64,000 bases of DNA from Prorocentrum cordatum (GCA_963575745.1 CAUYUJ010014752.1:173012-237011), one strand, 5' to 3'. Shown: positions 33,401 to 40,558, numbered from the stretch's first letter. Notes: generated by a model not told the origin, from the letters alone. Translations and numbers: made by a program.

Positions 33401-36400
33401 CCTGCCGCCGGAGCCTCGCCAGCTCGGCGAGATCCTGGCGCGCTACGTGGAGGAGCACGAGACGTTGAAGGTCAAGATGAAGAGCCTCGGCATCCCACGG
33501 GACGAGCAGGCCGGGGGTGGGGTCCTGGACCCCATCTACGTCGCGACCGAGAGGACCTACATCGAGGAGTACGAGGGTCGAGACGTTCCTAGCGCCCGCA
33601 GCCGCAGCCGCAGGAGAAGTGGAGGAGCGGCCCCCTCCGGGGGAGCGAAGCCCTCCGGAGGCGCGCCCGGCGACTCGGAGTCATCCGCCTCCGAGACGAT
33701 GGCCCCTGACACCCGAGGCCGGCTGCGAGCGAGGTCGCCCCCGGAGGAGAACCGTGGGCGCAGCTCCGCCCCAGACCCGAGGGGCCCAGGGCGCAGGTGC
33801 GGAGGCCCCGAGGTGCCGCCGGCGGACGCCCGCCAAGGCGCGCACCACAGGAGCCGTGCGGAAGCATGCCAGGACGAGCGTCGATCGCCGCCGGCAACAC
33901 CTCATTCTGGCGCCCCCGAGGCCAAGGAGTACTTGCGCTGGTGCCTGGAGCATGCTGAGTTTGCCCCTGAGCTGGTAAAGGAAGTGACGGGCCTGGGGAA
34001 TCGCCTGCTCCTCGCCGCAGGGAGCGTGGAGGCTGCCGCAGCGAGGCTCCGCGAGGAACGGGAGCTCGTCCTCGGGAATCCTCTCGGGGGAGTGCTCGAT
34101 CCCAAGTTCGGCGAAGCTCTCGAGGAGGACCACCGGCGATACCTCCAGGAGATGGCGAGCAGGGGCGTCCCCGTTCGGAGGCAACAGCCCAGGCGTCGGA
34201 CCATAGCCAAGCCCCACGCTTCCGCGAGGGACCATGCCCTGGAGATGTACGCCAAGGCCTGGAAGGACACGTCCTACGGCGCCGTGCTCTGGGCCACCCT
34301 GGAGGCCGAGGCCGCCTTGTCCGCTTCCGAGCTCATCGAGAGCCCGTCGGGGCGAGTGCCTAAGATGTTGCCCGACCGCGCGGTAAGCAGCGAAGGGCGC
34401 CCCATACATGATATGCGGGTTGCCAATGGGGACTCGCCCAAGGAGCTGCATCCGCCGGCGCTCCGGCCCAAGCACGAAGCCCTCGTGCGCCTGTCACTCT
34501 GGTGGTCTGCGCGCCACCCGGGTGTGCCGCAGGTGATAGCCAAGCGGGACGTGTCGCGGGCCTTCAAGTGGCACTGGGTGCGCGACGAGGACGTGGCCGA
34601 GTTCGGCACCTCCCTCCCGGGCGACGCTGTGGGCCTGACCACGCGCGTGATCATGATCCACTGCGTGATGGTCTTCGGGTGGTCGGGGTCGCCGGGCGAG
34701 TACATGGCGTTCGCCTGGAGTGCCAAGTGGGACCACGAGCGGCGTCGCCCACCGGACCCAGCGGTCAACGACACGGTGCGCTGGTCGTCCAAGTGGCTGA
34801 TGGACGACGGCGTCTTGGTCGAGCCACTGGTCGGCCTCAGGCCCTGGCTCAGCGCAGCCGACTGCGACGCGAGCATGCGGCGCGTCTGGGGCGGCGACGC
34901 GATCAACGTCGACAAGATGGCGGAAGAGGGCACCTTCCAGGCAGAACAGTTGGTCTGGGGCCTCTACCTGGACGTGGACAAGCAGCGCTCGAGGCTCCCA
35001 GAGCCCAAGTGCGTGAAGGCCGCCCACCTCCTGGCGATCGACGAGCTTCGCTACGGATGCCGCCGGGTCCCCATCAAAGTCGTCCAGGAGCTGAGGGGGT
35101 CGGCCCAGTTCTGGGTGGCCACGCAGCCGGCTATCAAGCCCGAGCTGCCGGTCATCGACCGCCTCCTCGGCGGTGGGCTCGGAGCGGCATGGGCAGAACC
35201 CCGAAGGAGTGCTGAAGAGATCGCCTTTGCCTGGGACGAGTGGGATCAGACCCTCGAGCTGCTGCGGGTGCTCTTCGACGCACCCGAGGCCTGGGCGTCC
35301 ACCTTCGAGGCGAGCTTCATTTCCTGTCTAGGGCCGCGCGAGCGCCTGGCACTCCCAGGAGCCGCCGCCCGGACGAGATGGACCGGAGGCGACGCAACCA
35401 CGACGACCATCGGCAGCATCGACTGGGGGCGAGCAGTGGCCGGCAGTAAAGCGATGCCACCTCACTACATGGCCGTAGACGCCGCCCCGCTCCTCCGCCA
35501 GTTGGAGGACGTGCTGAGCCATCCAGGGGCCGAGAAGGACTGGGCGATAGCCATCGTGGAGCTGCTTGCATTTGTGGCCCTAGCTGCCGCGAGGGGTAGC
35601 GAGTGGCAAGGCGAGCTGGTCTTCTACGTCACCGACAACATGAACGTGCGGTCGTGGATCTCCAAGAGGCGGCCCAAGCACCCGCTTGCACGGCATCTCA
35701 TTCGCCTTGTTCAGCGCCTGGAGGCTTGCCATGGGTTCAGCACGACCGCGCTGTACATCCGCACTTACCACAACGACATCGCGGACTGGCTGTCGCGAGA
35801 AGAGGCCAAGAAGGTCCACTCCGAGCTCCTGCGCAAAGGGTGGACTCGCATCGAGCCGCCCGAGGAGTGGGGGAAGATGCTGGCCGAGGCAAAGGAGCAC
35901 CTCCTGCGGCTACCTGGAGAAGATGGGCCTATTGCGGAGTCAGCACTCCGGCATCGGGCGCTGAGGACCCCAGCAGCAGTGCCACGCAGCCTCGCCCTCG
36001 CAGGGCGCCGGGGCCTCGAGCTGGGGAGCCCACTGGGGACCTACGGGCGAGCCTGGGAGCAGCTCGGCGGTGAACTGACCACGGGCGACCTCACGGGGGT
36101 GGACTGGATCATGTGCACGCTGTCCCTGGGCCCGAAGGGTTTTGAAGTCGAGAAGTTGGCATCCTCCATCACTCGGGCGAGGCCACAGGTCGTCGTAGTC
36201 GATGCCCCGGGCAAGCTCGACCTGACCCGCGTTGTCAAAGTGCTGCACAAGCTGGGGCACCGCACGTACGACCTGGAGGTCGTCTGCACCCACTACGGCG
36301 ACATGACAGCTCGAGCTCGGAGCTTGATCGTGGCAGGCCAGGGGCCAGCGGGCGCCAGCCTGGCGAGCATGCGTATGCCGCCGGCGCGCCGCTGTCCCCA

Positions 36401-39131
36401 TGGGGTGAAGCACGCGTTGAAGGATAAGCTCAGCGAAGGCAGTCACCACTGGCTCGACGACGAGGGGAGCGCCACCTGGGACCCAGCAGCCCGTGGGGGC
36501 TCCGACCCGACACTGCCCAAGGGCATCGGCCACATCATGCTCGCCGGTACCAGGCGTCTGGTCTGCTCAGTCGACGGCCCGATCGGCACGGTTCGCTGGC
36601 CCGCTGAGGGCCCTGGCGGACCGGGAGGAACCCTGGTCCACGTCCCAGGACGCAGTGGCGGGCGCATCAGGGCGCTGTCACCAGAAGAGGTTTGGATCGT
36701 GCAGGGAGGCGATGAGGCGACATGGGTGCAGCGGCGAGCCCGAGGCGACACCGAGAACACCTTGATGCGGGAAGCAGCGAGGTCCCTACCACCAGAGACG
36801 GCGAGGGCTGTGCTGGGCGCTGCCGCGGACGCGCTGTCGCAGACCACCCAGCGGGCGGGCGGCTGTCACGATCCCGCGGAGTCGGCCGCCTGGGAGACAA
36901 CCCGACGGTGGCTCAGGGCATGGGCGCGGGGCGAGCTTCAGGTGAGGGCCGACAGGACAGAGAACGACCAGCACGCTGGGGTACTGAGCGACGACGCCCA
37001 CAAGGCGAGGCGTAAGAGCCAAGGCGTCCGCTTCAAGGCCATCGAGGAGGACCTCGTGCGGGGCCCCGAGCCCCCTCCCGACGCTGAGAAGGTGGACCTG
37101 AATGCAGTCGTCAGCACCCCCAGGAGACGGCGGAAGAGGAGCCCCAACCGGGGCAAGAAGGTGGATACCCAGGGTTTGGTCAAACCGGTCGCCCTGGGCC
37201 GCGCTCGCGCCTCCATCGCGCTGCCGGACCACCCGATGCTGGGAGGGGACGACTACGGCAGGTGGATTGAGGAGCAGAAGCGCGAGGCGCTGATGCTGCG
37301 GCTGTCCGAGGGAACCCGCGCTGGTTACGAGACAGGCTGGAAGCAGTGGCAGAGTTTCAGAGCAGCCCAAGGAGAGTCGCCCTGGCTGGAGGGGCGCGAC
37401 CGCGAGGAGCGACACGCCAACGAGGAGGCACTGTTGGGCTTCGTCGTCGTGTTGGCTAAGGTGCTGAAGCGCACGGAAGGAACAGTTAAGCAGAAGTTGT
37501 TCGCGGTGCGCTTCGCCCACCTCGTGGTCGGGTATCCAGACCCTCTGCTCCACCAGGGCCGTCTCTGGTCCACGCTCGCCGGCCTCCGGAGAAGCCAGGG
37601 GCCGAGCGGGAGGAAGCGGCCGGTGACGCCCCGTATGCTCCTGTGGCTCCAGGGCTTCTTGAAGGACCAGACGGACCTCCCCGAGATGGACACCGCGGTC
37701 TTGTGGGCCGCCGTGGCGGTGGCCTTCTTCTTCATGCTGAGGGCGTCCGAGTACTTGATCCAGCCCGGGAAGACATGGGGCCGAGAGCGCGTTGTGCGCG
37801 GAGTAGACGTCACGGGCCGCGATGGCGACAACCAGCCCTGCACCTTCAAGGACGCGGTGGAGGTGGTGCTCCACATCACCTCCTCGAAGACCGACCAGTA
37901 CAACGTGGGGTGCGTAAGGAATCAGTACGAGACGGGCACGTCGCTGTGCCCCGTGGCAGCCCTCCGCCAGCTGGAGCGGCACTACCCGCAGAGGCTGCGA
38001 GGAAGCGAGGAGGAGCTCCCACTCTTCCGCTGGGCGAGCGGAGCACCCATTCGTCGCGAGGAGGTGCAGCACTATCTGACGATCGCAGGGCTTGCCGCCG
38101 GGCTGAGGAAGGAGGAGATCGGCTCGCACAGCCTCCGCATCGGGGGCGCGACAGCGATGTACCACGCCGTGGACGACCTGCAGCGCGTCAAGCGCTTCGG
38201 GCGCTGGGCCTCCGACAGCTTTCACGGGTACCTGTGGGAGAGCCACGAGCCCATGCGCGGCATCTCGACCAACATGGCGACGGATGTGTCTGAGCTCACG
38301 GCGCCGCCGGCCCATGCGGCCGAGGGCGCGCGCCGTGCAGGCAGGAGCCCGACCCCGCTTTGGCCCAGAGCAGCGCTGACCGTGACGACGCTCGCCGCTA
38401 CAGCTGGCAGCGCAGACGGCTACGTGCTCAAGGTCAGCCCGGTGGAGAGTCAGAATCTGCTGATCCTCGTGCTCCCGGTCGGCTTGGGAGCTTGGGCGAT
38501 GGCAGCGGGGGTGCTACTGGCAGCCATGCTGCTGAGCGCTGCATGGCGGCGCGAGCAGCAGCGAAGGCGCAGAGGAGCGGCCCGCAGGCGCAGCAGCAGC
38601 TGCAGGATCCGCGTCCCCTGCGCAGGCATGCTGTGTGCAGCGCTGGTGGCGACGGCGCTCACGACGGCAGCCGGAGAGGTACAGAGCCGAGAAGTGGCAA
38701 CTGTTGACGGCAAGGCCCAAGGGGCCATGCTTCGCTGGGAGCCGCAGATGGGTACAGTGGCGATCATTGTCCCGGTGGGGACGGCGATGAAGGTGGCGGC
38801 CACGATCGCAGTGCTGCTTGCGGCAGGCATCGGGGTGATTGGTGGCTGCTGCTGCGGGACGGCCAAGGAGGACGAGGGTAGGCAGGGGCCAACCGTGCAG
38901 CAGGCCGCCACGCAGCAGACGCCCAAGGCGCATAAGCTTCCCAAGCAGCCGCAGAGGACTTTTTGCGACGCAGGGGTGATGGGCCCGGTGCACTACAATG
39001 GTGTGAGGTACGTGCACGAGACCCAGGGCTTCCGCCGGGCCAACGAGGTGACGCGGGAGATGGCCCCGTCAGGGCACCGCGGGTCACCAGGATGGCCCCG
39101 TGGAGGGGAGCAGAGGCCGCGCCGCGACTAG
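24444..39131 (+). CDS. Giant YR-retrotransposon polyprotein (about 4,895 codons): TM-CCCH-MTase-RT-RH-C5 MTase-YR-TM
   Basis: The ATG at 24,444 (MELRLAPRG) is the first after A1 with a plausible N-terminus; another in-frame ATG lies inside A1 at 24,213. Order by nucleotide: hydrophobic segments near 24,670, 25,195-25,270 and 25,850-25,900 (the last followed by an Arg run); a low-complexity Pro/Ser/Arg linker; a CCCH finger at 28,928-29,011 (C-x8-C-x6-C-x3-H); a conserved unassigned region to about 30,190; a methyltransferase-like module (30,483-31,160); a second acidic/Arg linker; RT (34,240-35,200), RNase H (35,450-35,830), a C5-MTase-like domain (36,000-36,840) and the recombinase (37,270-38,270). 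Hydrophobic segments follow at 38,460-38,540, 38,620-38,660 and 38,755-38,850, ending in CCCGTAKEDEG. No stop or frameshift interrupts it. No protease or separate Gag frame is recognisable, so how it is processed is unknown. Confidence 0.85.
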   Translation: MELRLAPRGRVAQLRGSGESGCRAALAHASRGAPGGGGAAHVAQLAPAEQGAGRAPAPAVVPAQTRAARRACALGPVWFVVFLEVVGVVGAELTHEQAPNTEVYYDDEVNVDMKGFWLDGPMDSSMQVGALPAEVRSIGGQAASAGSSGGGPPRERSAPPAGPPPPQGPTHAPPDPPDGDPSSWIRGWGLFGVSWKDIGNRTYWFAEGMGGGTFRAVGSFRSAFSTREAGGWLSSDGGWVLCMADQMGLSLFGSAWPLIAGLVVVFASTGVVALLAHSLRTLFAPCSWAAWTCGLVLACCPCPRRRAPGEVKLDKLVPPAAPPLTDVAWRGPTTGADPTTDWYRKSIKEGRGSKRGQNDLMIRVDYRVARLKLNMKSPERINRQGLWVEYDSVKGASDKSFRRELEQRDPRWLHLCRSSSCTGCKGRENELHCKEYAALDNEAIVDLGDYSKFTPCRIFVWLWRGTGLVYKLLLYILSWFSCCGACICRRRRRRRKTGDAEPGVQGSVARLLDQGSESEVGAEDNPCEAVKVGLMIKGKMRPLAPEGCRGAARGDPAVLLVEDGRASDLPIPSEGGATACLCEHHRQIYMVLRYGEKCSQVTCFREAVGMASGAPLCLQHLGGDAARAIHDNPAGVGFFAGLRRRARRSPAPRSRAPERAAATPARSRTPERSAPTTSAREAPSSPGDPVPAPAGPPSVRFEAPPVPDFPNPPTPPPMPLGQHFIIRARVHWPEGAQWMIFRGKAVDAAAASTVADYFDGALALEVADPSGITTRFLVKPDGVIRAPSTGPPGRLPAGFIEEMLHHAPLGCEELGISVSATNVPEKVWHKLAAWHGLPVGGRAGPLSEARWRLLKEKVVSLVKWHPEGGVAPSPSFEAQATEADAKLRSHWQRIDRSSSPKPPSGSTRRSSRSPSAEGGRAASSEAPVSGESHQGDEGGDMMACYLEEKARGSSDAAVVQSVAAGFDEEAQQVLPGLIRYAQYLKQQTNEPEELARLDGHIGSWEVLQQVPSRPQTPEATPSSLQGLLKLSPERHRSQGPPASPADSVPLFEARPPFSPAIALPAFPVGQRDAGLPATTAGLGPVVRPQAPNIRSLFCYDQRVSDLGLPPGLTTAPARYAAGAREDSGGADPFGLVQPGATLDANTARMLHALEGVASARQGDKAAQRGTVAALGRAEELDVFLARGCGQLTVEVCDEVLGRELFYALRRTCEQNKALMLAVETPTTVSNRIAMACASLSFGGSSLDNLAPWSASVADFPTCKTVAFDKYSAPHDTKLDPRPRAPVVFDQWKRQAQNMTRFFGLVFGREHVRERLDCLETLARECEKDDRAFPPKFVYELWEELWATWCERLREKKRGLLRVLQTDNPRKEDLKMVAFAPRPDGRPAFVFPSVFDLESPAGYCQEVVRPRQQRYLQTVLNDSMHGARGAPGKAGEVRGEGDEPATEPQEQRAGAIPKKKPKAKAQPKTSSARAAYPAGKRLNAQEIKLSVRHAPCDKQCKPLCWDNSTWIGCKKGASGCPHSHELIKGLKDVHWTVQCQLLRRGGLRNAAKIDPASVNGGIAQLRAQAKTEADSKRAAGAGAAESQPAKTGWAPPDEYAEVQCTELESELREAAQGPDATWLEDPRADSPALVGTSVCADEGALAQRKLLEAVQESGALDPVSHASDYMRSHVLARLACARGREEELSVEQVLLEATRQGGPTLAAEASELLDRLGAKAGNLGADPDVIITPVRWNAEKSVGQGSVTVQGHTWRYLDCQDQLPLDECVAKRLQVAAGVSEERQCLPLHLAAAKLWVQLETPPDAQQVKDLALEIRRDLLEKATDAAAGLADAPPWISPRGAEVRMRIHDAVHRDHDKDFRCVALFPCEALEEVVLRVWRADHWGHLDIDTVLPVGEPKQECHVIIHRGHMRVLHPPPGADGQRVADELIRTWATSGKDLKELPTMGWETYLASEEDGSPAVASKPPPCQHCRALAAQQQQRGRAAGGATAAVELTAEVECPDFGDLEPLRLRPAFAWGLRTREIFAGTGRWTQAMKDAGIATSESVEYFGQPLLGKDPRPQLDMRDPLVRERLCQEFSAPPGPDEANVLQFAPPCVSHCPWQLAAGGTRTFECPDGTGERHIEIDGNVFGEFACIGAKRGYEAGREFLIESSARDGRYPKLWDRPCMRALMRATGARVLAIDMCEWGLAPPDEPQHRYQKRTWWLASLGLYPYALILARRCTGQHTHRTLEGGLPYDLTDAQVEAYNLDARTRLSKAEASELINLSIKLGEASGCYGLNSDGVTITLPPDDKLIRVNQLIARAAPDNFHWAKIDFRTKQHYSALPENQWALYFGKTPEGELRFALGKQAPSNLEGGGRVPSGTPQLSAAVKGELGSAGFGLGLRGMRRTQHAGQYAPRLCAAWAAVLKAAAAGTAPEKLEQQIAAMDAEARALEEKLESKVARAGRSDALEQEPLPSFQPPACAGEGGSTEDGAINEHSVKCGSLKQSANTCCLPHSTWRSSMEVEFDGGSKGHRRGGRSKGDYLERNVAEADGRSSKGEGRGGEEVEVETDGEPTIVTWGGDEKRGGKRGGKRGGWKRNKARKREAREAVARGGGGSGGGGDDDGDGDESPEEEEEENRRQKKAREAEDEASRASPVRIFVPQQGDQWVLLKGGPFEAGEVKARLRVSETLSGGFFDADQLYLFEYTEDDDTAGAHGPPLDDEEAVRPGEKLLLWATLKPPKEWASWSPRWNRDQQPAPGATAQEGQRRVTARIADRAAAAAAAAGLSGAAASSATSSGRQPAPTFSEVAAAASGIRASSVPPSSGGTSRSSGALMRVEEQLAEAQGQHARAASDGGDQELSAARVVGQLEIRRNEVQARRAAWLEREARRREREDQRATSAPPEPHSLQAPPEAPPPPEAEEDPETTSEEMGRRVAEARPGVACRGGVHKCNAARRFVKNFNDVRRGGKSYDLQHADILYLNGIGQISDVLMQEYPGDDPTDPSLPPEPRQLGEILARYVEEHETLKVKMKSLGIPRDEQAGGGVLDPIYVATERTYIEEYEGRDVPSARSRSRRRSGGAAPSGGAKPSGGAPGDSESSASETMAPDTRGRLRARSPPEENRGRSSAPDPRGPGRRCGGPEVPPADARQGAHHRSRAEACQDERRSPPATPHSGAPEAKEYLRWCLEHAEFAPELVKEVTGLGNRLLLAAGSVEAAAARLREERELVLGNPLGGVLDPKFGEALEEDHRRYLQEMASRGVPVRRQQPRRRTIAKPHASARDHALEMYAKAWKDTSYGAVLWATLEAEAALSASELIESPSGRVPKMLPDRAVSSEGRPIHDMRVANGDSPKELHPPALRPKHEALVRLSLWWSARHPGVPQVIAKRDVSRAFKWHWVRDEDVAEFGTSLPGDAVGLTTRVIMIHCVMVFGWSGSPGEYMAFAWSAKWDHERRRPPDPAVNDTVRWSSKWLMDDGVLVEPLVGLRPWLSAADCDASMRRVWGGDAINVDKMAEEGTFQAEQLVWGLYLDVDKQRSRLPEPKCVKAAHLLAIDELRYGCRRVPIKVVQELRGSAQFWVATQPAIKPELPVIDRLLGGGLGAAWAEPRRSAEEIAFAWDEWDQTLELLRVLFDAPEAWASTFEASFISCLGPRERLALPGAAARTRWTGGDATTTTIGSIDWGRAVAGSKAMPPHYMAVDAAPLLRQLEDVLSHPGAEKDWAIAIVELLAFVALAAARGSEWQGELVFYVTDNMNVRSWISKRRPKHPLARHLIRLVQRLEACHGFSTTALYIRTYHNDIADWLSREEAKKVHSELLRKGWTRIEPPEEWGKMLAEAKEHLLRLPGEDGPIAESALRHRALRTPAAVPRSLALAGRRGLELGSPLGTYGRAWEQLGGELTTGDLTGVDWIMCTLSLGPKGFEVEKLASSITRARPQVVVVDAPGKLDLTRVVKVLHKLGHRTYDLEVVCTHYGDMTARARSLIVAGQGPAGASLASMRMPPARRCPHGVKHALKDKLSEGSHHWLDDEGSATWDPAARGGSDPTLPKGIGHIMLAGTRRLVCSVDGPIGTVRWPAEGPGGPGGTLVHVPGRSGGRIRALSPEEVWIVQGGDEATWVQRRARGDTENTLMREAARSLPPETARAVLGAAADALSQTTQRAGGCHDPAESAAWETTRRWLRAWARGELQVRADRTENDQHAGVLSDDAHKARRKSQGVRFKAIEEDLVRGPEPPPDAEKVDLNAVVSTPRRRRKRSPNRGKKVDTQGLVKPVALGRARASIALPDHPMLGGDDYGRWIEEQKREALMLRLSEGTRAGYETGWKQWQSFRAAQGESPWLEGRDREERHANEEALLGFVVVLAKVLKRTEGTVKQKLFAVRFAHLVVGYPDPLLHQGRLWSTLAGLRRSQGPSGRKRPVTPRMLLWLQGFLKDQTDLPEMDTAVLWAAVAVAFFFMLRASEYLIQPGKTWGRERVVRGVDVTGRDGDNQPCTFKDAVEVVLHITSSKTDQYNVGCVRNQYETGTSLCPVAALRQLERHYPQRLRGSEEELPLFRWASGAPIRREEVQHYLTIAGLAAGLRKEEIGSHSLRIGGATAMYHAVDDLQRVKRFGRWASDSFHGYLWESHEPMRGISTNMATDVSELTAPPAHAAEGARRAGRSPTPLWPRAALTVTTLAATAGSADGYVLKVSPVESQNLLILVLPVGLGAWAMAAGVLLAAMLLSAAWRREQQRRRRGAARRRSSSCRIRVPCAGMLCAALVATALTTAAGEVQSREVATVDGKAQGAMLRWEPQMGTVAIIVPVGTAMKVAATIAVLLAAGIGVIGGCCCGTAKEDEGRQGPTVQQAATQQTPKAHKLPKQPQRTFCDAGVMGPVHYNGVRYVHETQGFRRANEVTREMAPSGHRGSPGWPRGGEQRPRRD
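28928..29011 (+). other. Domain: CCCH zinc finger in the YR polyprotein (Gag-like nucleic-acid binding)
   Basis: Cys/His spacing C-x8-C-x6-C-x3-H in LCWDNSTWIGCKK...GCPHSH, preceded by CDKQC. It probably takes the role that CCHC knuckles have in other Gag proteins; that is inference. Confidence 0.6.
30483..31160 (+). other. Domain: methyltransferase-like module 1 of the YR polyprotein
   Basis: Motif-I-like EIFAGTGRWTQAMKDAG (Glu at 30,510), then LQFAPPCVSHC (Cys at 30,726) in the place of the PPC loop, then IDMCEWGL and RRCTGQHTH. The FAG-x-G and PPC pair is what C5-cytosine methyltransferases show, but the remaining C5 motifs are absent. The C-terminal CxxGL ... RC-x-G-x-H-x-H part recurs in the copia Pol. 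Confidence 0.55.
34240..35200 (+). other. Domain: reverse transcriptase of the YR retrotransposon
   Basis: Asp in KRDVSRAFKW (codon at 34,548), FGWSGSPGEYM, and the catalytic pair in KWLMDDGVLV (Asp-Asp at 34,803-34,808), which replaces the usual YxDD. The three carboxylates needed for polymerisation are present. Confidence 0.8.
35450..35830 (+). other. Domain: RNase H of the YR retrotransposon
   Basis: Candidate catalytic residues are Asp in HYMAVDAAPL (35,478), Glu in IVELLAFVAL, Asp in FYVTDNMNVRSWI and Asp in HNDIADWLSREE. The last block matches the N-x-x-AD-x-LSR end typical of DIRS/Ngaro RNase H. Confidence 0.75.
36000..36840 (+). other. Domain: C5-cytosine-methyltransferase-like, degenerate catalytic loop
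   Basis: LELGSPLGTYGRAWEQLGG resembles a motif I region, VVVVDAPGKLD lies in the place of motif VI (ENV), CTHYGDMTARARSLIVAG resembles motif VIII, and RIRALSPEEVWIVQGG with a following helix resembles motifs IX-X. The catalytic Pro-Cys of motif IV is not obvious (DWIMCTLSLGPKG instead). The position between RNase H and recombinase is where DIRS elements carry their N6-adenine methylase, but the family here looks different. Confidence 0.45.
37270..38270 (+). other. Domain: tyrosine recombinase of the YR retrotransposon
   Basis: Arg in FMLRASEYL (codon at 37,740), Lys in TSSKTDQYN, His and Arg in GSHSLRIGGAT (38,127 and 38,136), FGRWASDS and Tyr in FHGYLWE (38,229). The full catalytic set is present. 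The sequence is not closely similar to the 668-codon recombinase at 16,111. Confidence 0.85.
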
Positions 39132-39177
39132 GGTGCGGGCTGCCGCCGGCCAGCGGCCGAGCGGGCAGCAGTGGACC

Positions 39178-39655
39178 GCCGCCGGCAACCGCCGTGCGAG
39201 CGGCCACGCGGCGCCGGCTGAGTTCAGCTTGGCGCTCGCATCAGCTTCGCACTTGCGAACGAGCTGGGCGCGCGCCGCGGCCATGCTGCCCGTGGGCAGG
39301 CGCCGCGCCGGCCTGGCACCCGGCAGTGCCGCCAAGGGGGCAGCAGTGGCGGCTTCGATGGAGCGCCGGCGGCTAGCCCAGCCAGGGCTGCCGCGCGGGG
39401 CGCGTGGGAACCACCGCCGCCGGCATGCGCCGTGCGAGCGGAAGCGCGGCGCCGGCTGAGCTCAGCCTGGCGCCCGCGCTCAACTTTGCGCTTGCGAGCA
39501 GCTGGGCGCGGCGCGGCGGCAGCTGGCGCCTGAGGGCAAAAGCGCCGCGCCGGCCCGGCAACCGGCAGCGCCGTCATGGGGGGCGGCGGTGGCGACGGGG
39601 GCGCCGGCAGCCAGCCCAGCCAGGGCTGCTGCCTAGGGCGCGCGAAGAACCACCG
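39178..39655 (+). repeat. Two diverged copies of an approximately 238-bp unit in the 3' region of the element
   Basis: 39,178-39,416 and 39,417-39,655 share GCCGTGCGAGCGG, GCGGCGCCGGCTGAG, GCCCAGCCAGGGCTG and an end GAACCACCGC. They lie between the stop codon and B1; the rest of 39,132-39,816 holds no gene. Confidence 0.75.
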
Positions 39656-39816
39656 CGGGCGCCGGCGGCCTGCCGCCCTGCGCCTGCGGACCCACCTTGC
39701 TGGGCAGACGCGGCGGCCTGCCGCGGATGCCAGGACTGTTCTACGCCGACAAGGTCGGCGGCTACGCGTCCCACTACAGCCAGTTCGGCGTGGTGGCGCG
39801 CTCGCAGGGGGAAGGA

Positions 39817-40019
39817 GGCGGCGTGGCCCGCTGCGCGTGGCCGAAGACGGCGCCGGCGCGTGGAGCGCCGGGCGCCAGCGCAGAGGAGCGGCGCGGCCCC
39901 TTTGGCAAAAGGGTCGTCATCATCATCTGAGCCGTGTGCGTCCCTCTTTCTCCCCTCTTGAGCCCCTGCCTACTAGGCTCAAGAGGTTTTAGTTTACCAG
40001 TGCTGCTTGAGGGGATATC
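39817..40019 (+). repeat. Split direct repeat B1
   Basis: 203 bp, beginning GGCGGCGTGGCCCGCTGCGC and ending GAGGGGATATC directly against A2. Confidence 0.9.
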
Positions 40020-40181
40020 TAGGATGTTTGGTAAAACTGATGGATCTCCCCGACTCCAGAACTGGCGCGGGCTTCCACTTGCGGTTCCCTTGCTCCTGCC
40101 CTTGCCTCTTTGCTTGCCCTTTCTCTCTCCCTCTCTCTTCACCGCCGCTCCGCGGCTCAAGCCTTTCCAAGGCCAAGCTGG
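40020..40181 (+). repeat. Split direct repeat A2
   Basis: 162 bp, matching A1 with one extra T and one substitution. Confidence 0.9.
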
Positions 40182-40265
40182 CCCACCCTGGGAGCCCCGC
40201 AGGGCTCCCTACCCGCCCTGTTCTGGACTTTTACAGCGCCGCCTGGCACTACAGCGCCTCGGCGG

Positions 40266-40445
40266 CGCGGCGTGGCCCGCTGCGCGTGGCCGAAGACGGC
40301 GCCGGCGCGTGGAGCGCCGGGCGCCAGCGCAGAGGAGCGGCACGGCCCCTTTGGCGGCGGCGTGGCCCGCTGCGCGTGGCCGAAGACGGCGCCGGCGCGT
40401 GGAGCGCCGGGCGCCAGCGCAGAGGAGCGGCACGGCCCCTTCGGC
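40266..40445 (+). repeat. 90-bp tandem duplication of the start of B
   Basis: The first 90 bp of the B repeat occur in tandem (CGTGGCCCGC at 40,271 and again at 40,361). This adds a partial B copy between A2 and B2. Confidence 0.85.
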
Positions 40446-40558
40446 AAAAGGGTCGTCATCATCATCTGAGCCGTGTGCGTCCCTCTTTCTCCCCTCTTGA
40501 GCCCCTGCCTACTAGGCTCAAGAGGTTTTAGTTTACCAGTGCTGCTTGAGGGGATATC
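40356..40558 (+). repeat. Split direct repeat B2 (3' end of the YR retrotransposon)
   Basis: 203 bp, about two mismatches to B1, ending GGGATATC. The next base (40,559) is taken as flank. Confidence 0.9.

Larger units (their letters stand above)
24193..40558 (+). mobile_element. Tyrosine-recombinase retrotransposon with split direct repeats, 16.4 kb
   Basis: The order is A1 (24,193-24,353), one giant reading frame, B1 (39,817-40,019), A2 (40,020-40,181) and B2 (40,356-40,558). B1 and A2 abut exactly. A1-ORF-B1-A2-B2 is the split-direct-repeat architecture of Ngaro/PAT-type YR retrotransposons, which insert through a recombinase and leave no target duplication. The coding part adds reverse transcriptase, RNase H and a complete tyrosine recombinase. 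Near-identity of the repeats (one indel and one substitution in A, about two substitutions in B, by eye) and an unbroken frame suggest a recent insertion. DIRS-type elements would have inverted repeats instead. Confidence 0.85.

Noticed and set aside
36786-38315. 509-codon minus-strand frame
   Set aside because: Shadow of the tyrosine recombinase domain.
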